DNA of 49,525 nucleotides from DAISJD01 sp036821645 (lineage in GTDB: Bacteria > Pseudomonadota > Alphaproteobacteria > ATCC43930 > CGMCC-115725). The position numbers and the translations under genes are program-made. Location: assembly GCA_036821645.1 (NCBI GenBank), contig DAISJD010000009.1, positions 1 through 49,525 on the forward strand, read 5' to 3'. Positions 25,360-33,932 of this stretch are shown here, one piece after another. The notes beneath the pieces were generated by a model. It did no database searches. It had not been told where the DNA came from and saw only the letters and a program-made list of their open reading frames with translations. The first letter of the stretch is position 1. Each line of letters starts with the position of its first letter.

Positions 25360-26931
25360 TCAGGAATTTCTGACCATGGCGACAAATGATTGCACATGGT
25401 CCTGAAGCAGGTTGAAATCATTGGAAAGATTAATACTGGCGGTTAGAACGTCTTTCGATGAACTATTCGCACTGCCGACGCTGTCGCTGACTTGGCAGAT
25501 ATTGTGGGCGACCAATTGCGTTCCGCCGGAGGCTTGATTGACGCTCGACGAAATCTCGCGGGTTGCGGCACTTTGCTGTTCGACGGCGGCGGCGATGCTG
25601 GCCGCGATTTCCTTGGCACGCTGGGCGATATGGGCGATTTCCCCGATTTCCTGCACGGCGCGTTGTGTGACCGATTGAATGGATTGGATCGTCTGCGTGA
25701 TATCGCCGGTTGCCCGTGCCGTCTGACTGGCCAAACTTTTTACTTCGCTTGCCACGACGGCAAAGCCTTTACCGGCATCGCCGGCCCGGGCGGCCTCGAT
25801 CGTCGCATTGAGGGCCAAGAGATTGGTTTGGCTGGCGATTTCACTGATCAGATTGACGATCGAATTGATCTTCTGAGCTTGATCGGCAAGATCGGCAATC
25901 GTCTCGCTGGTTTGGTCGGCGGCATTGGCGGTTTTTCCGGCGATATCCGCACTTTCATTGACGCGCGAGGCGATTTCGCTGACGGACAGAGACAGTTCCT
26001 CGGCCGCCGCCGCCACCGTTTGGACGTTGCTGGCGGTTTCGTTGGTCGCCTTGCGCACGGTCTCGGCGCTGTCGGCCGCTGTATCCATGATGCTGGCCAT
26101 TGTGTGGGCAAGCGACCCCATTTGCCGGGAGGAAGATACAACCCGGTCGATCACGCCGGCCATCGATGTTTCAAATTCATTCGCAACCTTGTGCATCAAG
26201 GCAACGCGGGTGCGTTCGGCTTCTTCTTTCTGACTGGCCTGTTCCGCCGCATAGCGTTCTACGGCTTGGGCATTGGCCTTGAACACATCCATGGCCTTTG
26301 CCATATGACCGACCTCGTCAAGCCGGTCGCGCGCCGGAATATCAACCCGCAGATCGCCGCTGGACAGGGCCGTCATGGCTTTCGTCAGGTGGGAAATCGG
26401 GTTCGTGACGCCGCGCAGAATTAAGAACAGCAAACCCAGCACGACGAAGAAAGCGATGGCACCCGAAACGGCAATCCCAAACATGCTCGTCACATTGGCC
26501 GCGTCGGGCTTTGCGGTGGACAAGCGCAGTTCCAAGCGACCGATGGCGGTTTCTTTGCCATTTTCGGTGCGCATGATCTGGGCTTTTGCCGTGATGATCT
26601 TGCCGGATTTTGCGTCGGCCTCGCCGTGCGCGGCAAAGACTTTATCCTTGTCGTCTCTGATTTCGCTGCCGACATAATCGGGATCGTTCGACAGGGCTTG
26701 TAAAAAAGAGAGACCAAGGCGCGTATCAAGATTCCAAACCGCATCGGACACGCCCCGTGCGGCAATGGCCGCGATGAGTGTCGCACGATCGCGCATTCCT
26801 TGTTCCGCGATGGTTTTTTCTTTGTGACTGACCATAAAAACGGTCGAGGCGATAAGGCATACCAGTAATAACCCAATCGGGACGAGGGCCTGCAACCTGA
26901 TGCTGGACCGGATTTTGTTAATAATTGGCAT
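25360..26931 (-). CDS. Methyl-accepting chemotaxis protein
   Basis: A 523-residue transmembrane chemoreceptor. Transmembrane helix 1 (about residues 13-33) and helix 2 (about 178-202) flank a periplasmic sensor domain of about 140 residues, with no recognised ligand motif. A HAMP domain follows (about 200-255), then the cytoplasmic signalling coiled coil with the conserved tip SEIASQTNLLALNATIEAAR and the following GFAVVASEVKSLA. It passes signals to CheW/CheA. It is first gene of a two-gene operon with the solute-binding protein. Confidence 0.95.
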   Translation of the reverse strand: MPIINKIRSSIRLQALVPIGLLLVCLIASTVFMVSHKEKTIAEQGMRDRATLIAAIAARGVSDAVWNLDTRLGLSFLQALSNDPDYVGSEIRDDKDKVFAAHGEADAKSGKIITAKAQIMRTENGKETAIGRLELRLSTAKPDAANVTSMFGIAVSGAIAFFVVLGLLFLILRGVTNPISHLTKAMTALSSGDLRVDIPARDRLDEVGHMAKAMDVFKANAQAVERYAAEQASQKEEAERTRVALMHKVANEFETSMAGVIDRVVSSSRQMGSLAHTMASIMDTAADSAETVRKATNETASNVQTVAAAAEELSLSVSEIASRVNESADIAGKTANAADQTSETIADLADQAQKINSIVNLISEIASQTNLLALNATIEAARAGDAGKGFAVVASEVKSLASQTARATGDITQTIQSIQSVTQRAVQEIGEIAHIAQRAKEIAASIAAAVEQQSAATREISSSVNQASGGTQLVAHNICQVSDSVGSANSSSKDVLTASINLSNDFNLLQDHVQSFVAMVRNS

Positions 26932-27167
26932 GTTATGCCTCTTGATTTATTTTGAGCTATAGAATTAAGGATAAGGTCAATCCCTAATTGTCTTCTTATT
27001 ATTTTTGAAATAAATTAAATAAATATAAAAATTGTAGCTACATAAGTATGAAAAAATATAGTAAAAAATTATAAATTTTTATCTGTTAATGTTGGCGGTG
27101 TTTTTATATATAAACATCTTACGGATGTATTTTTTTGAAAAATTAAAGCGATCAAGGGAAAGGGGGC

Positions 27168-28235
27168 TCATCGGCCCCCCGCCGAACGGTGCTGTTCTTG
27201 GTCCAGCAACGCTTGTTTGCGTGCGCCCCCCCAGCGATATCCCCCGTGACTGCCATCGCTGCGCAGGACGCGGTGGCAAGGAATGAGGACGGCGATCCGA
27301 TTGGCGGCACACGAAGATGCAACCGCCCGTACGGCCTTTGGACGACCTATTGCGTGGGCCACCGTGCTGTAACTCACGGTATCCCCCTCTTTTATGCTCA
27401 GTAAAAACTGCCAAACCAGGATTTGAAACGCAGTTCCACGGAGGTCGAGCGGTACGTTCGGTCGCGGTGCAGCCGTGCTGAGATGGGCATCGAGTGCCTC
27501 GATCCAGGCATCCAACTGGGCGCAGTGTGCCGCCGATGATGCGATCAGGGTGGCGCGCGGAAACTCGCGGTGCAATTGATCGACCAGCGTTACCACATCG
27601 GTGCCGAATTGGGCAAAACAGACGCCGCGATCGGTCGCCGCCATCATCAGCGGGCCTAAGACAGTCGTGCGACAGGCATAGGCGATGGTTTCACCAGCAC
27701 CGCCCGCACGATAGGCGCTTGGCGTCATGCCGACCGTATGGATGGCGTCACCATAGAGGCGACTGGTCGAACCGTAACCGGCTTCGAAAATCGCACCGGC
27801 AATGTCATCGCCTTGACGCAAGGCCGCTTTCAACCGCCCGAACCGGCAGGCATTATGATAGGCTTTCGGCGATATGCCCAAGGCCGCTTTGAATTTTTTT
27901 TGCAGGTGGCCGGGGGACAATCCGGCCCGCTCGGCCAAATGGTCGAGTGACAAGGCTTCGTCGGCGTGGGCGTCGATATAGGCGGCAATTTCGGCCATGA
28001 GGGCGGCGGGGGAGGATTCTAGCGGTTTGCACCGTTTGCAGGGTCGCAAACCGCTCTCGATTGCCGCCGCACTTGTTGCAAAGAAACGGATATTTTCTGC
28101 GCGTGCCGGACGGGCCCCACAAGATGGACGGCAGAAAACCCCCGTGGTGAGAACCCCATAATAGAATTGACCATCGAAACGTGCATCGCGTGCCGTAACC
28201 GCGCGGTGCATGTCGCTGTCCGAAAGAAGGAGCAT
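27168..28235 (-). CDS. ada: Bifunctional Ada: methyl-DNA repair protein and transcriptional activator
   Basis: A 355-residue protein. The N-terminal zinc/methyl-acceptor domain has FYYGVLTTGVFCRPSCGARP and RPCKRCKP, where the first cysteine takes methyl from phosphotriesters. An AraC-type helix-turn-helix follows (about residues 80-175). The C-terminal O6-methylguanine transferase carries the acceptor cysteine in LIPCHRVLRSDG. Methylated Ada activates repair genes. ATG 28235 is chosen from family alignment; the frame is open farther upstream but there it overlaps the preceding gene. It starts 4 nt after the flavin-reductase-like gene. A GC-rich hairpin overlaps the stop codon (27162-27179) and might aid termination. 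Confidence 0.92.
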   Translation of the reverse strand: MLLLSDSDMHRAVTARDARFDGQFYYGVLTTGVFCRPSCGARPARAENIRFFATSAAAIESGLRPCKRCKPLESSPAALMAEIAAYIDAHADEALSLDHLAERAGLSPGHLQKKFKAALGISPKAYHNACRFGRLKAALRQGDDIAGAIFEAGYGSTSRLYGDAIHTVGMTPSAYRAGGAGETIAYACRTTVLGPLMMAATDRGVCFAQFGTDVVTLVDQLHREFPRATLIASSAAHCAQLDAWIEALDAHLSTAAPRPNVPLDLRGTAFQILVWQFLLSIKEGDTVSYSTVAHAIGRPKAVRAVASSCAANRIAVLIPCHRVLRSDGSHGGYRWGGARKQALLDQEQHRSAGGR

Positions 28236-28239
28236 GATC

Positions 28240-28914
28240 TCAGGATCCTGATTGCTGGCGGGCACGGTCAATGTCTGGACTGCGATAAAGACTTTCCGGG
28301 ATCGTCGCCAATGTCGAGGGGCGGCATTCTGGGCCAAGACCGTAATATCGTTGGAAACTCATGATGAGAGGGCGCCACTTATCTGGATCGACGCGGTTTG
28401 GGTCATTATCGAGAAGAATGGATTGCGCCAGATGAACCCTGGTTATCCGAACTTCAAATGTAAGAATCCGCCCGCGCAAGATTTCATTATCAGAGGCCAG
28501 AGAATGCCATGCTTCGACCACGGCCTCCAATTGAACGGGCGTTTCTGCGGCGCGCGGCGGGGTCACAGTCTCGCTGGCAATTGGTGTCAAGCCTGCGCGC
28601 GCAAATTTATCGCGCGTATGATGATAGCCGCGTTGTCGCTTTGCGGAAGGCACCGAGAGTGCCGCCGTGGTCAAAGCCAATCGATCGACCGCATCGGCTA
28701 TATCCGCCGATGGCAAATTGATCACCAGTTCACGGGCACGGATAAGGTTCTGTGCGGTTTGGGATTCGGCCCCAAGACCCAGAACTGCGCGCCAGCCGAG
28801 CCAGAAGAGTGATGACATCGGGGCGAGGTTGATGCTCTCATCTTCGTTTACCGTACTCAGCAACGCAACCGGCGTGCCGAAATATAAAATAGCGGGTTCG
28901 TGCTTTCCGATCAT
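28240..28914 (-). CDS. Flavin reductase-like domain protein
   Basis: About 224 residues, related to the FMN-binding split-barrel flavin reductases: the N-terminal ILYFGTPVALLSTVNEDESINLAPMSS, then RELVINLPSADIADAVDRLA, then RGRILTFEVRITRVH. The start ATG 28914 has GGAGG five bases upstream; an alternative at 28968 lacks such a site. It is the first gene of an operon with ada, ending only 4 nt before it. A link to DNA-alkylation response through this coupling is inferred; the substrate is unknown. Confidence 0.8.
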   Translation of the reverse strand: MIGKHEPAILYFGTPVALLSTVNEDESINLAPMSSLFWLGWRAVLGLGAESQTAQNLIRARELVINLPSADIADAVDRLALTTAALSVPSAKRQRGYHHTRDKFARAGLTPIASETVTPPRAAETPVQLEAVVEAWHSLASDNEILRGRILTFEVRITRVHLAQSILLDNDPNRVDPDKWRPLIMSFQRYYGLGPECRPSTLATIPESLYRSPDIDRARQQSGS

Positions 28915-29013
28915 ACCGTCCTCCAGGGTGACATCACTGTGGGGTGCGGTATAACCCTCGCGCATCATGGGTTGGTCTGTCGCTCCGGTTCTGGTCGTTG
29001 AATTTTAAAAAAA

Positions 29014-31716
29014 CTATCGGTGCGCTTCAGTGCGTGCGGTCAAATCATAGACGACGCTGACGAGGCTTGGATCTTCGTCCGGTCCGAGCGTAAACCCCAT
29101 GCGCCGCATCAAATGGATCATGGCGCCATTCTCGCGCAGGACCGTGCCCACGACCCGGTGCAGGTTCCGGCTGCGGGCGTAATCGAGGATGACGCGCATC
29201 AGACGGCTGCCGAGCCCGCGGCCATGCCAATCGCTGCGAATGGTGAGGGCAAATTCGCCCTGTTCGCCATCCGGGTCGATGGCGAGGCGCACGATGCCGA
29301 AGCCGTCCGCCTCGGCTTCGTCACGGGCATCGCCCGGATGGGGCAGTGCAACGAACGCCATTTCCCGGTCGTAATCGATCTGGGTAAGGCGGGCGAGCAA
29401 GTAGTCTGGCAGCCGGTGCATGGCAACGAAAAACCGGCTTTGGATGTCTTCGGGTTTCGTGCGATAGAAATTGCGCTCTACCGCTGGGGCGTCTTCGGGA
29501 CGCACCGGCCGCACCAGAAGGCTGCGCCCATCTTTTAAACTGATCGACCGTTCAAGGGCGGTTGGATAGGGCAGAATGGCGAACGGCGTGCGCGGGCGTG
29601 TCGCATCGAGATCGATCTTGGCGTCCAACGCCACGACGCCGCCGGCAAACGCCAAAATGGGATTAATTTCAAGCGCCGTGATTTCCGGGAAATCGGCGGC
29701 AATTTGCGAGAGTTTGACCAGGGTGAGCGCGATTGCGTCCTGATCGACGGGGGCCACACTGCCGAACCCGGCCAGACGGTTGCTAATCCGGGTCGATTTG
29801 ATGAGGTCATGGGCCAGTGCCAAATCGAGTGGGGCCAAGGCCACGGCTAAGTCATTCACGACCCGCACCTCGCGCCCGCCATGGCCGAAGGCGATGACTG
29901 GGCCGAAGATCGGATCGGTCAGAATGCCGACGAAGATCTCGCAGGCATCGGCACGCCGGATCATGTCTTCGACGACGAAACCATCGATGCGGATGGTGGG
30001 ATCGATCGCCTTGATTTTGTCGACCATGATCCGGGCCGCCTCCGCCGCTTCCTCAGGGGTGACGAGATTGAGCCGCACACCGCCGACATCGCTTTTGAGA
30101 GCGATGTCGGGCGAGATGATTTTGACGGCAACCCGCCCGCCCAGACGGGCGGCGGCAATGGCCACGTCATCGGGGGTCGCGGCTTTTTCGATGCGCGTGA
30201 TCGGGATGTGATAGGCTTGCAGCAGGGCCTTGGCGCAGACCTCGTCCAGGCGGGTTTTCCCTTCCGAGACTGCACGGGCGACCAGGGCTCGTGCGGCATC
30301 GAGATCGGGCTCGAACCCTTCGGGGACGGAGGGGGGTACGCGCATCAACAATTGTTGATTGTGGCGAAATTCCACCATATGCATGAAACCGTGAATGGCC
30401 GGTTCCAAACGTTCGTAACTGGGCAGGCCGCTTGCGGCAAATTGGGACCGCGCCGCACGGGCCGCCCCTTCCCCCATCCAAGCGACCAGGATTTTTCCCC
30501 GTTGGCGCGCATCAAGCCCTTTCAAACTATCGATCAACACATCGGGCGTCATGCCTGGATGCGTCGTCACAAGCGGCGCATGTAGAATGAGACAGGCATC
30601 GACCAATGGATCGGCCAAGATCGGTTTGATGAGGCCAGCATATTGATCTTTGGTCAGGCTATCCGGTAGGTCAAGCGGGTTGGTCGTCACGGATCCTGGG
30701 GGCAGAAGTGTGGTGAGTGCTGCAGTCGTCGGCGCGGAAAAATCGGCGAGCACGCCGCCTTTATCGCCGAGCGTATCGGTTGCCATCTGGCCCAAACCAT
30801 GGCCATTGGTGAGAATGGCCATGCGACGACCGAGCGGACTTCGGCCATGACCCAATGTTTCAAGGGCGGAGAACATTTCATCGAGACTATCGACGCGCAG
30901 CATCCCGGCCCGCCTGAAGGCCGCATCGAAAATCCGGTCTTGATCGATGAGGATGGGGCTTGCCCCAGACAGGGGTCGACTGAGAGACCCCGCCTGACCG
31001 CAGCGTCCGGTTTTGGCAATGATCACGGGTTTTGCCCGGGCGCAGGCGCGTGCCGCCGACATGAATTGCCGGGCATTGCCGATGCCGTCGGTTTGAATGA
31101 GGATGGCGCGCACCCGGTGGTCGCCTGCAAGCCAGTCCAGAATATCGGCAAGATCGAGATCGATCATGTCGCCCATGCCGATGACATGGCTGAAACCGAG
31201 CCCATGGGCTTCGGCCCAATCCATCATGGTTATGGCCATGGCACTGGATTTCGTTACGAGGGCAACGTCGCCGTTTTTGGCGGCGAGGGGTGCAAAGGTG
31301 GCATTGAGCCCGATTGCAGGAATGGCAAGGCCGAGACCGTTCGGCCCGATGAGGCGGATATTGTGCGCGCGCGCGGCCTCGATAATCGCCGGGTGGTGCT
31401 GGGGTGCGCTTTTGCCGAGCAGGAGGGCAAGGCTGCATCCTTGGGCACCAAGGGCGTGCAGAATTTCCGGACAGATCACAAGTGGGTTTGCCAGCACGGC
31501 AAGATCGGGGGGGCGGGGAAGGGCGTCGATCGTTGGATAGGCAAGGACCGAGTCAAGGGCCGACAAGGTCGGGTGGACCGGCATGACCGGCCCCTTGAAT
31601 CCGCCGCGCAAAAGATTGCGGGCGATCGTCGCCCCAATCGGATCGTCGGCGGCGCCAACCCCAATGAGCGCAATGGCTTTCGGTAAAAACATGGGCGTTA
31701 ACCGACGGATCGACAT
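29014..31716 (-). CDS. Acyl-CoA synthetase (NDP-forming)/GNAT fusion, Pat-like protein acetyltransferase
   Basis: A 900-residue multidomain protein. In order there is a CoA-binding Rossmann domain (about 10-135, ALIGVGAADDPIG...), succinyl-CoA-synthetase-like domains (about 150-450), an ATP-grasp domain (about 490-700, with GRVAVKIISPDIALKSDVGG), and a C-terminal GNAT acetyltransferase domain (about 740-890, with WHGRGLGSRLMRVIL). This is the layout of Pat/YfiQ enzymes, which acetylate lysines of metabolic proteins such as acetyl-CoA synthetase. The start MSIRR is chosen because AAGGGG lies ten bases upstream; the open frame extends into AT-rich DNA. It is separated by about 80 bp from the upstream chorismate-lyase-like gene. 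Confidence 0.9.
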   Translation of the reverse strand: MSIRRLTPMFLPKAIALIGVGAADDPIGATIARNLLRGGFKGPVMPVHPTLSALDSVLAYPTIDALPRPPDLAVLANPLVICPEILHALGAQGCSLALLLGKSAPQHHPAIIEAARAHNIRLIGPNGLGLAIPAIGLNATFAPLAAKNGDVALVTKSSAMAITMMDWAEAHGLGFSHVIGMGDMIDLDLADILDWLAGDHRVRAILIQTDGIGNARQFMSAARACARAKPVIIAKTGRCGQAGSLSRPLSGASPILIDQDRIFDAAFRRAGMLRVDSLDEMFSALETLGHGRSPLGRRMAILTNGHGLGQMATDTLGDKGGVLADFSAPTTAALTTLLPPGSVTTNPLDLPDSLTKDQYAGLIKPILADPLVDACLILHAPLVTTHPGMTPDVLIDSLKGLDARQRGKILVAWMGEGAARAARSQFAASGLPSYERLEPAIHGFMHMVEFRHNQQLLMRVPPSVPEGFEPDLDAARALVARAVSEGKTRLDEVCAKALLQAYHIPITRIEKAATPDDVAIAAARLGGRVAVKIISPDIALKSDVGGVRLNLVTPEEAAEAARIMVDKIKAIDPTIRIDGFVVEDMIRRADACEIFVGILTDPIFGPVIAFGHGGREVRVVNDLAVALAPLDLALAHDLIKSTRISNRLAGFGSVAPVDQDAIALTLVKLSQIAADFPEITALEINPILAFAGGVVALDAKIDLDATRPRTPFAILPYPTALERSISLKDGRSLLVRPVRPEDAPAVERNFYRTKPEDIQSRFFVAMHRLPDYLLARLTQIDYDREMAFVALPHPGDARDEAEADGFGIVRLAIDPDGEQGEFALTIRSDWHGRGLGSRLMRVILDYARSRNLHRVVGTVLRENGAMIHLMRRMGFTLGPDEDPSLVSVVYDLTARTEAHR

Positions 31717-31798
31717 GGCCTGATAACCCCTTGCCCTCAACAAGATTGATCGTTGATAGGGTGATTGATCGATCATTAGAAAAAAGTAACGAATATTC

Positions 31799-32347
31799 CT
31801 AAAACATAAATATTTCAAATATCGATGCAATTTCAATTTTATTGAAAATTATCTTATAAAATCGACAGGGCGATAAAGCGGTATCGCCATTGATCGTGTG
31901 CGTGTAAAGACCCCACCATTGTAGATCACGAAATGTTTCCAGCTTGAGCCGTTGGATCACATGACCGATACCGGATTTTTCTTGCAGAAGTAAGGGTTCA
32001 AAATCAACCGGCAGCCGGTCGATGGCCAGTACGGAATGGGCTGCAACATGCACGAGACCGGTTGTTTCACCGACGAGATGGACCTGTCGTGGGATCATCC
32101 GTTCCGCCTTGACTGTGCCAAGGGATAGGTTGATTGCATCGGCGCAAGGATGTTGAAACTGTGTCGCTTTCGCGATGATCGGCTCGTCGAAAAACCCTTC
32201 GAGTAAGAGCGTCAGCGTCCCATTCGTCGTGAGAGCGGCCTTTTGAAACGCGGTAAGTTGTTGATACCGACCGGGAAGAACCGAGTCTGGGCGTTCTATA
32301 AAGTTGGAAAAATACCGTTGGTCGCCGGTGTGATTTCGTTCAGTCAT
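31799..32347 (-). CDS. Chorismate-lyase-like (UbiC/DUF98-type) protein
   Basis: A protein of 182 residues resembling the chorismate pyruvate-lyase fold family. The pattern is LTAFQKAALTTNGTLTLLLE, then GTVKAERMIPRQVHLVGETTGLVHVAAHSVLAIDRLP, then IGHVIQRLKLETFRDLQWWG, and a C-terminal YKIIFNKIEIA. UbiC makes 4-hydroxybenzoate for ubiquinone, but the more distant DUF98 members have unknown roles. Two ATGs overlap in tandem (32350 and 32347); the second is better spaced from GAGG. A stem-loop ends directly before the ribosome binding site. The 3' end of the gene is AT-rich. Confidence 0.6.
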   Translation of the reverse strand: MTERNHTGDQRYFSNFIERPDSVLPGRYQQLTAFQKAALTTNGTLTLLLEGFFDEPIIAKATQFQHPCADAINLSLGTVKAERMIPRQVHLVGETTGLVHVAAHSVLAIDRLPVDFEPLLLQEKSGIGHVIQRLKLETFRDLQWWGLYTHTINGDTALSPCRFYKIIFNKIEIASIFEIFMF

Positions 32348-32355
32348 CATTCCTC

Positions 32356-32386
32356 AAACTGATCCCGTGATAGACGGGACCAGTTT
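32356..32386 (-). terminator. Hairpin between HD-GYP gene and chorismate-lyase-like gene
   Basis: On the minus strand a 13-bp stem with one G-U pair (32356-32368 with 32374-32386) has a 5-nt loop. It begins at the stop codon of the HD-GYP gene and is followed only by TTTGAGGAATG. It may be a weak terminator or attenuator, or shield the ribosome binding site of the next gene. Confidence 0.5.
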
Positions 32387-33932
32387 AGTCGTCTTTATAT
32401 TGATTTCTAATATCAATAAATTGATCGAGATGGGTAAATAAAAGATTGACCAGATCAGGATCGAAATGATGCCCGCTTTGTTCCTGAAATAGGGCCAAGA
32501 CCTTATCCATTTCCCATGATTTTTTATAGCAACGATCGGAAGCCAGGGCATCGAAGACATCGGCAACTGCCGTAACGCGCCCATGGATCGAGATTTCATG
32601 CCCCTTTTTGTTGAACGGGTAGCCCGATCCATCCCATTTTTCGTGATGTTCCAAGGCAATCACAGCAGCGGTCTGCAAGATTTCGTGATCGGATCCTTTG
32701 AGAATGTCATACCCAAGATAGGCATGGGTTTTCATGACTTCCCATTCTTCCGGGGTCAGTTTGCCGGGTTTGTTCAAAATGGCATCGGGAATCCCGACCT
32801 TGCCGATATCGTGCATCGGAGAGGCATATTCGAAAATCGTCGCTTCGCGCGGGCTCATGCCGGCAAGACTGCCCAAGAGGGCTGACATTTTGGCGACGCG
32901 GCGCACATGATTGGCTGTTTCCTTGGAACGGGTCTCGACCACGCCCCCCAATCGATAAATAATTTCCCGTTGTGCATCTTCAATCGCATCTTTTAGCTCT
33001 ATATTTTCAAATGAAATTGCAATATTCCTAGAAAAAATATCAATTTGCTGACGGTCAAGATCCGATTTTGGTTTGTAATCTTGAATAATTAAAATTTTAT
33101 CTGACGATCCTTTCCCAGTTTTTTCAAAAATTGTGAAATAGTTATTATTGTAATGGAATGATTTTTCCTGTTTCGACGTGAAATCATTGTGAATAATATA
33201 GGGAAAAACGGACTGTAAGGAAGTACCGGATAATCCTGCATATTTGCCTGTACCGCCAATAATGGTCATCAAATCATTTTCTTGGCGTGCAATGACAATG
33301 GGGGAGTTTTGTATTGGATCGTGCCCATTGATCTGCATAATGAAAGATAATTGATCCAGACTGGCGCTCGTAAATTTTTCTAAAGATTGTAATTTAAAAA
33401 TATCGGCAGAGGCAGCAATAATACGTTCCAACCCGCGTTGACTGGATTGAATCGTAATAATATCGCGATAAGCTCGCAAGCAAGTGTACATGAGATTGTA
33501 AAGTTTATTGGCAGTTAATTCTGTTTTTTCTTTGTAGTCGTTGATGTCATAGCGTGAAATCACTTGCGATTCTGGTGCTGCACCCGGCTGCCCGGTCCGC
33601 AAGACGATGCGAACGGTATGATTGTTCAATTGTTCACGAATGAGACGAACGACATCGAGGCCCGCATGTTCCGTTTCCATGACGACATCAAGAAGCAAAA
33701 CCGCCGCTTCTGGATATTGTTGTGCGGCCTCGAAAGCTTCGGCACCACTATTGGCATGAACAAAATGAAGGGGTTTGCCGTCGAACTCAAAACCAACCAG
33801 CGCTAATTCCGTGACGTCATGCACATTGGGTTCATCATCGGCCACGATGACGACCCATTTATGGGACAAATTACCATCAGCCGGTGCAGCAAGATCTTCT
33901 TCTGTCGCAAAAAACAATTCATCGTCAATCAT
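32385..33932 (-). CDS. Response regulator with DUF3369 and HD-GYP domains (c-di-GMP phosphodiesterase)
   Basis: A 515-residue cytosolic protein. A receiver domain (about residues 28-145) with VVIVADDEP, phospho-acceptor LLLDVVM and KTEL region comes first. A DUF3369-type linker (about 150-310) follows, and then an HD-GYP domain with HDIGKVGIPD, ALEHHEKWDGSGYP and the later AVADVFDALASDR. All key HD-GYP residues are present, so it should break c-di-GMP. It overlaps the histidine kinase gene by 8 nt and is its likely partner. The middle of the gene (about 32990-33550) is much more AT-rich than the rest. Confidence 0.93.
   Translation of the reverse strand: MIDDELFFATEEDLAAPADGNLSHKWVVIVADDEPNVHDVTELALVGFEFDGKPLHFVHANSGAEAFEAAQQYPEAAVLLLDVVMETEHAGLDVVRLIREQLNNHTVRIVLRTGQPGAAPESQVISRYDINDYKEKTELTANKLYNLMYTCLRAYRDIITIQSSQRGLERIIAASADIFKLQSLEKFTSASLDQLSFIMQINGHDPIQNSPIVIARQENDLMTIIGGTGKYAGLSGTSLQSVFPYIIHNDFTSKQEKSFHYNNNYFTIFEKTGKGSSDKILIIQDYKPKSDLDRQQIDIFSRNIAISFENIELKDAIEDAQREIIYRLGGVVETRSKETANHVRRVAKMSALLGSLAGMSPREATIFEYASPMHDIGKVGIPDAILNKPGKLTPEEWEVMKTHAYLGYDILKGSDHEILQTAAVIALEHHEKWDGSGYPFNKKGHEISIHGRVTAVADVFDALASDRCYKKSWEMDKVLALFQEQSGHHFDPDLVNLLFTHLDQFIDIRNQYKDD

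Noticed and set aside
25492..26424. 310-codon glycine-rich open frame opposite the chemoreceptor gene
   Set aside because: Reading-frame shadow of the MCP signalling domain; the MCP sequence itself is unmistakable.
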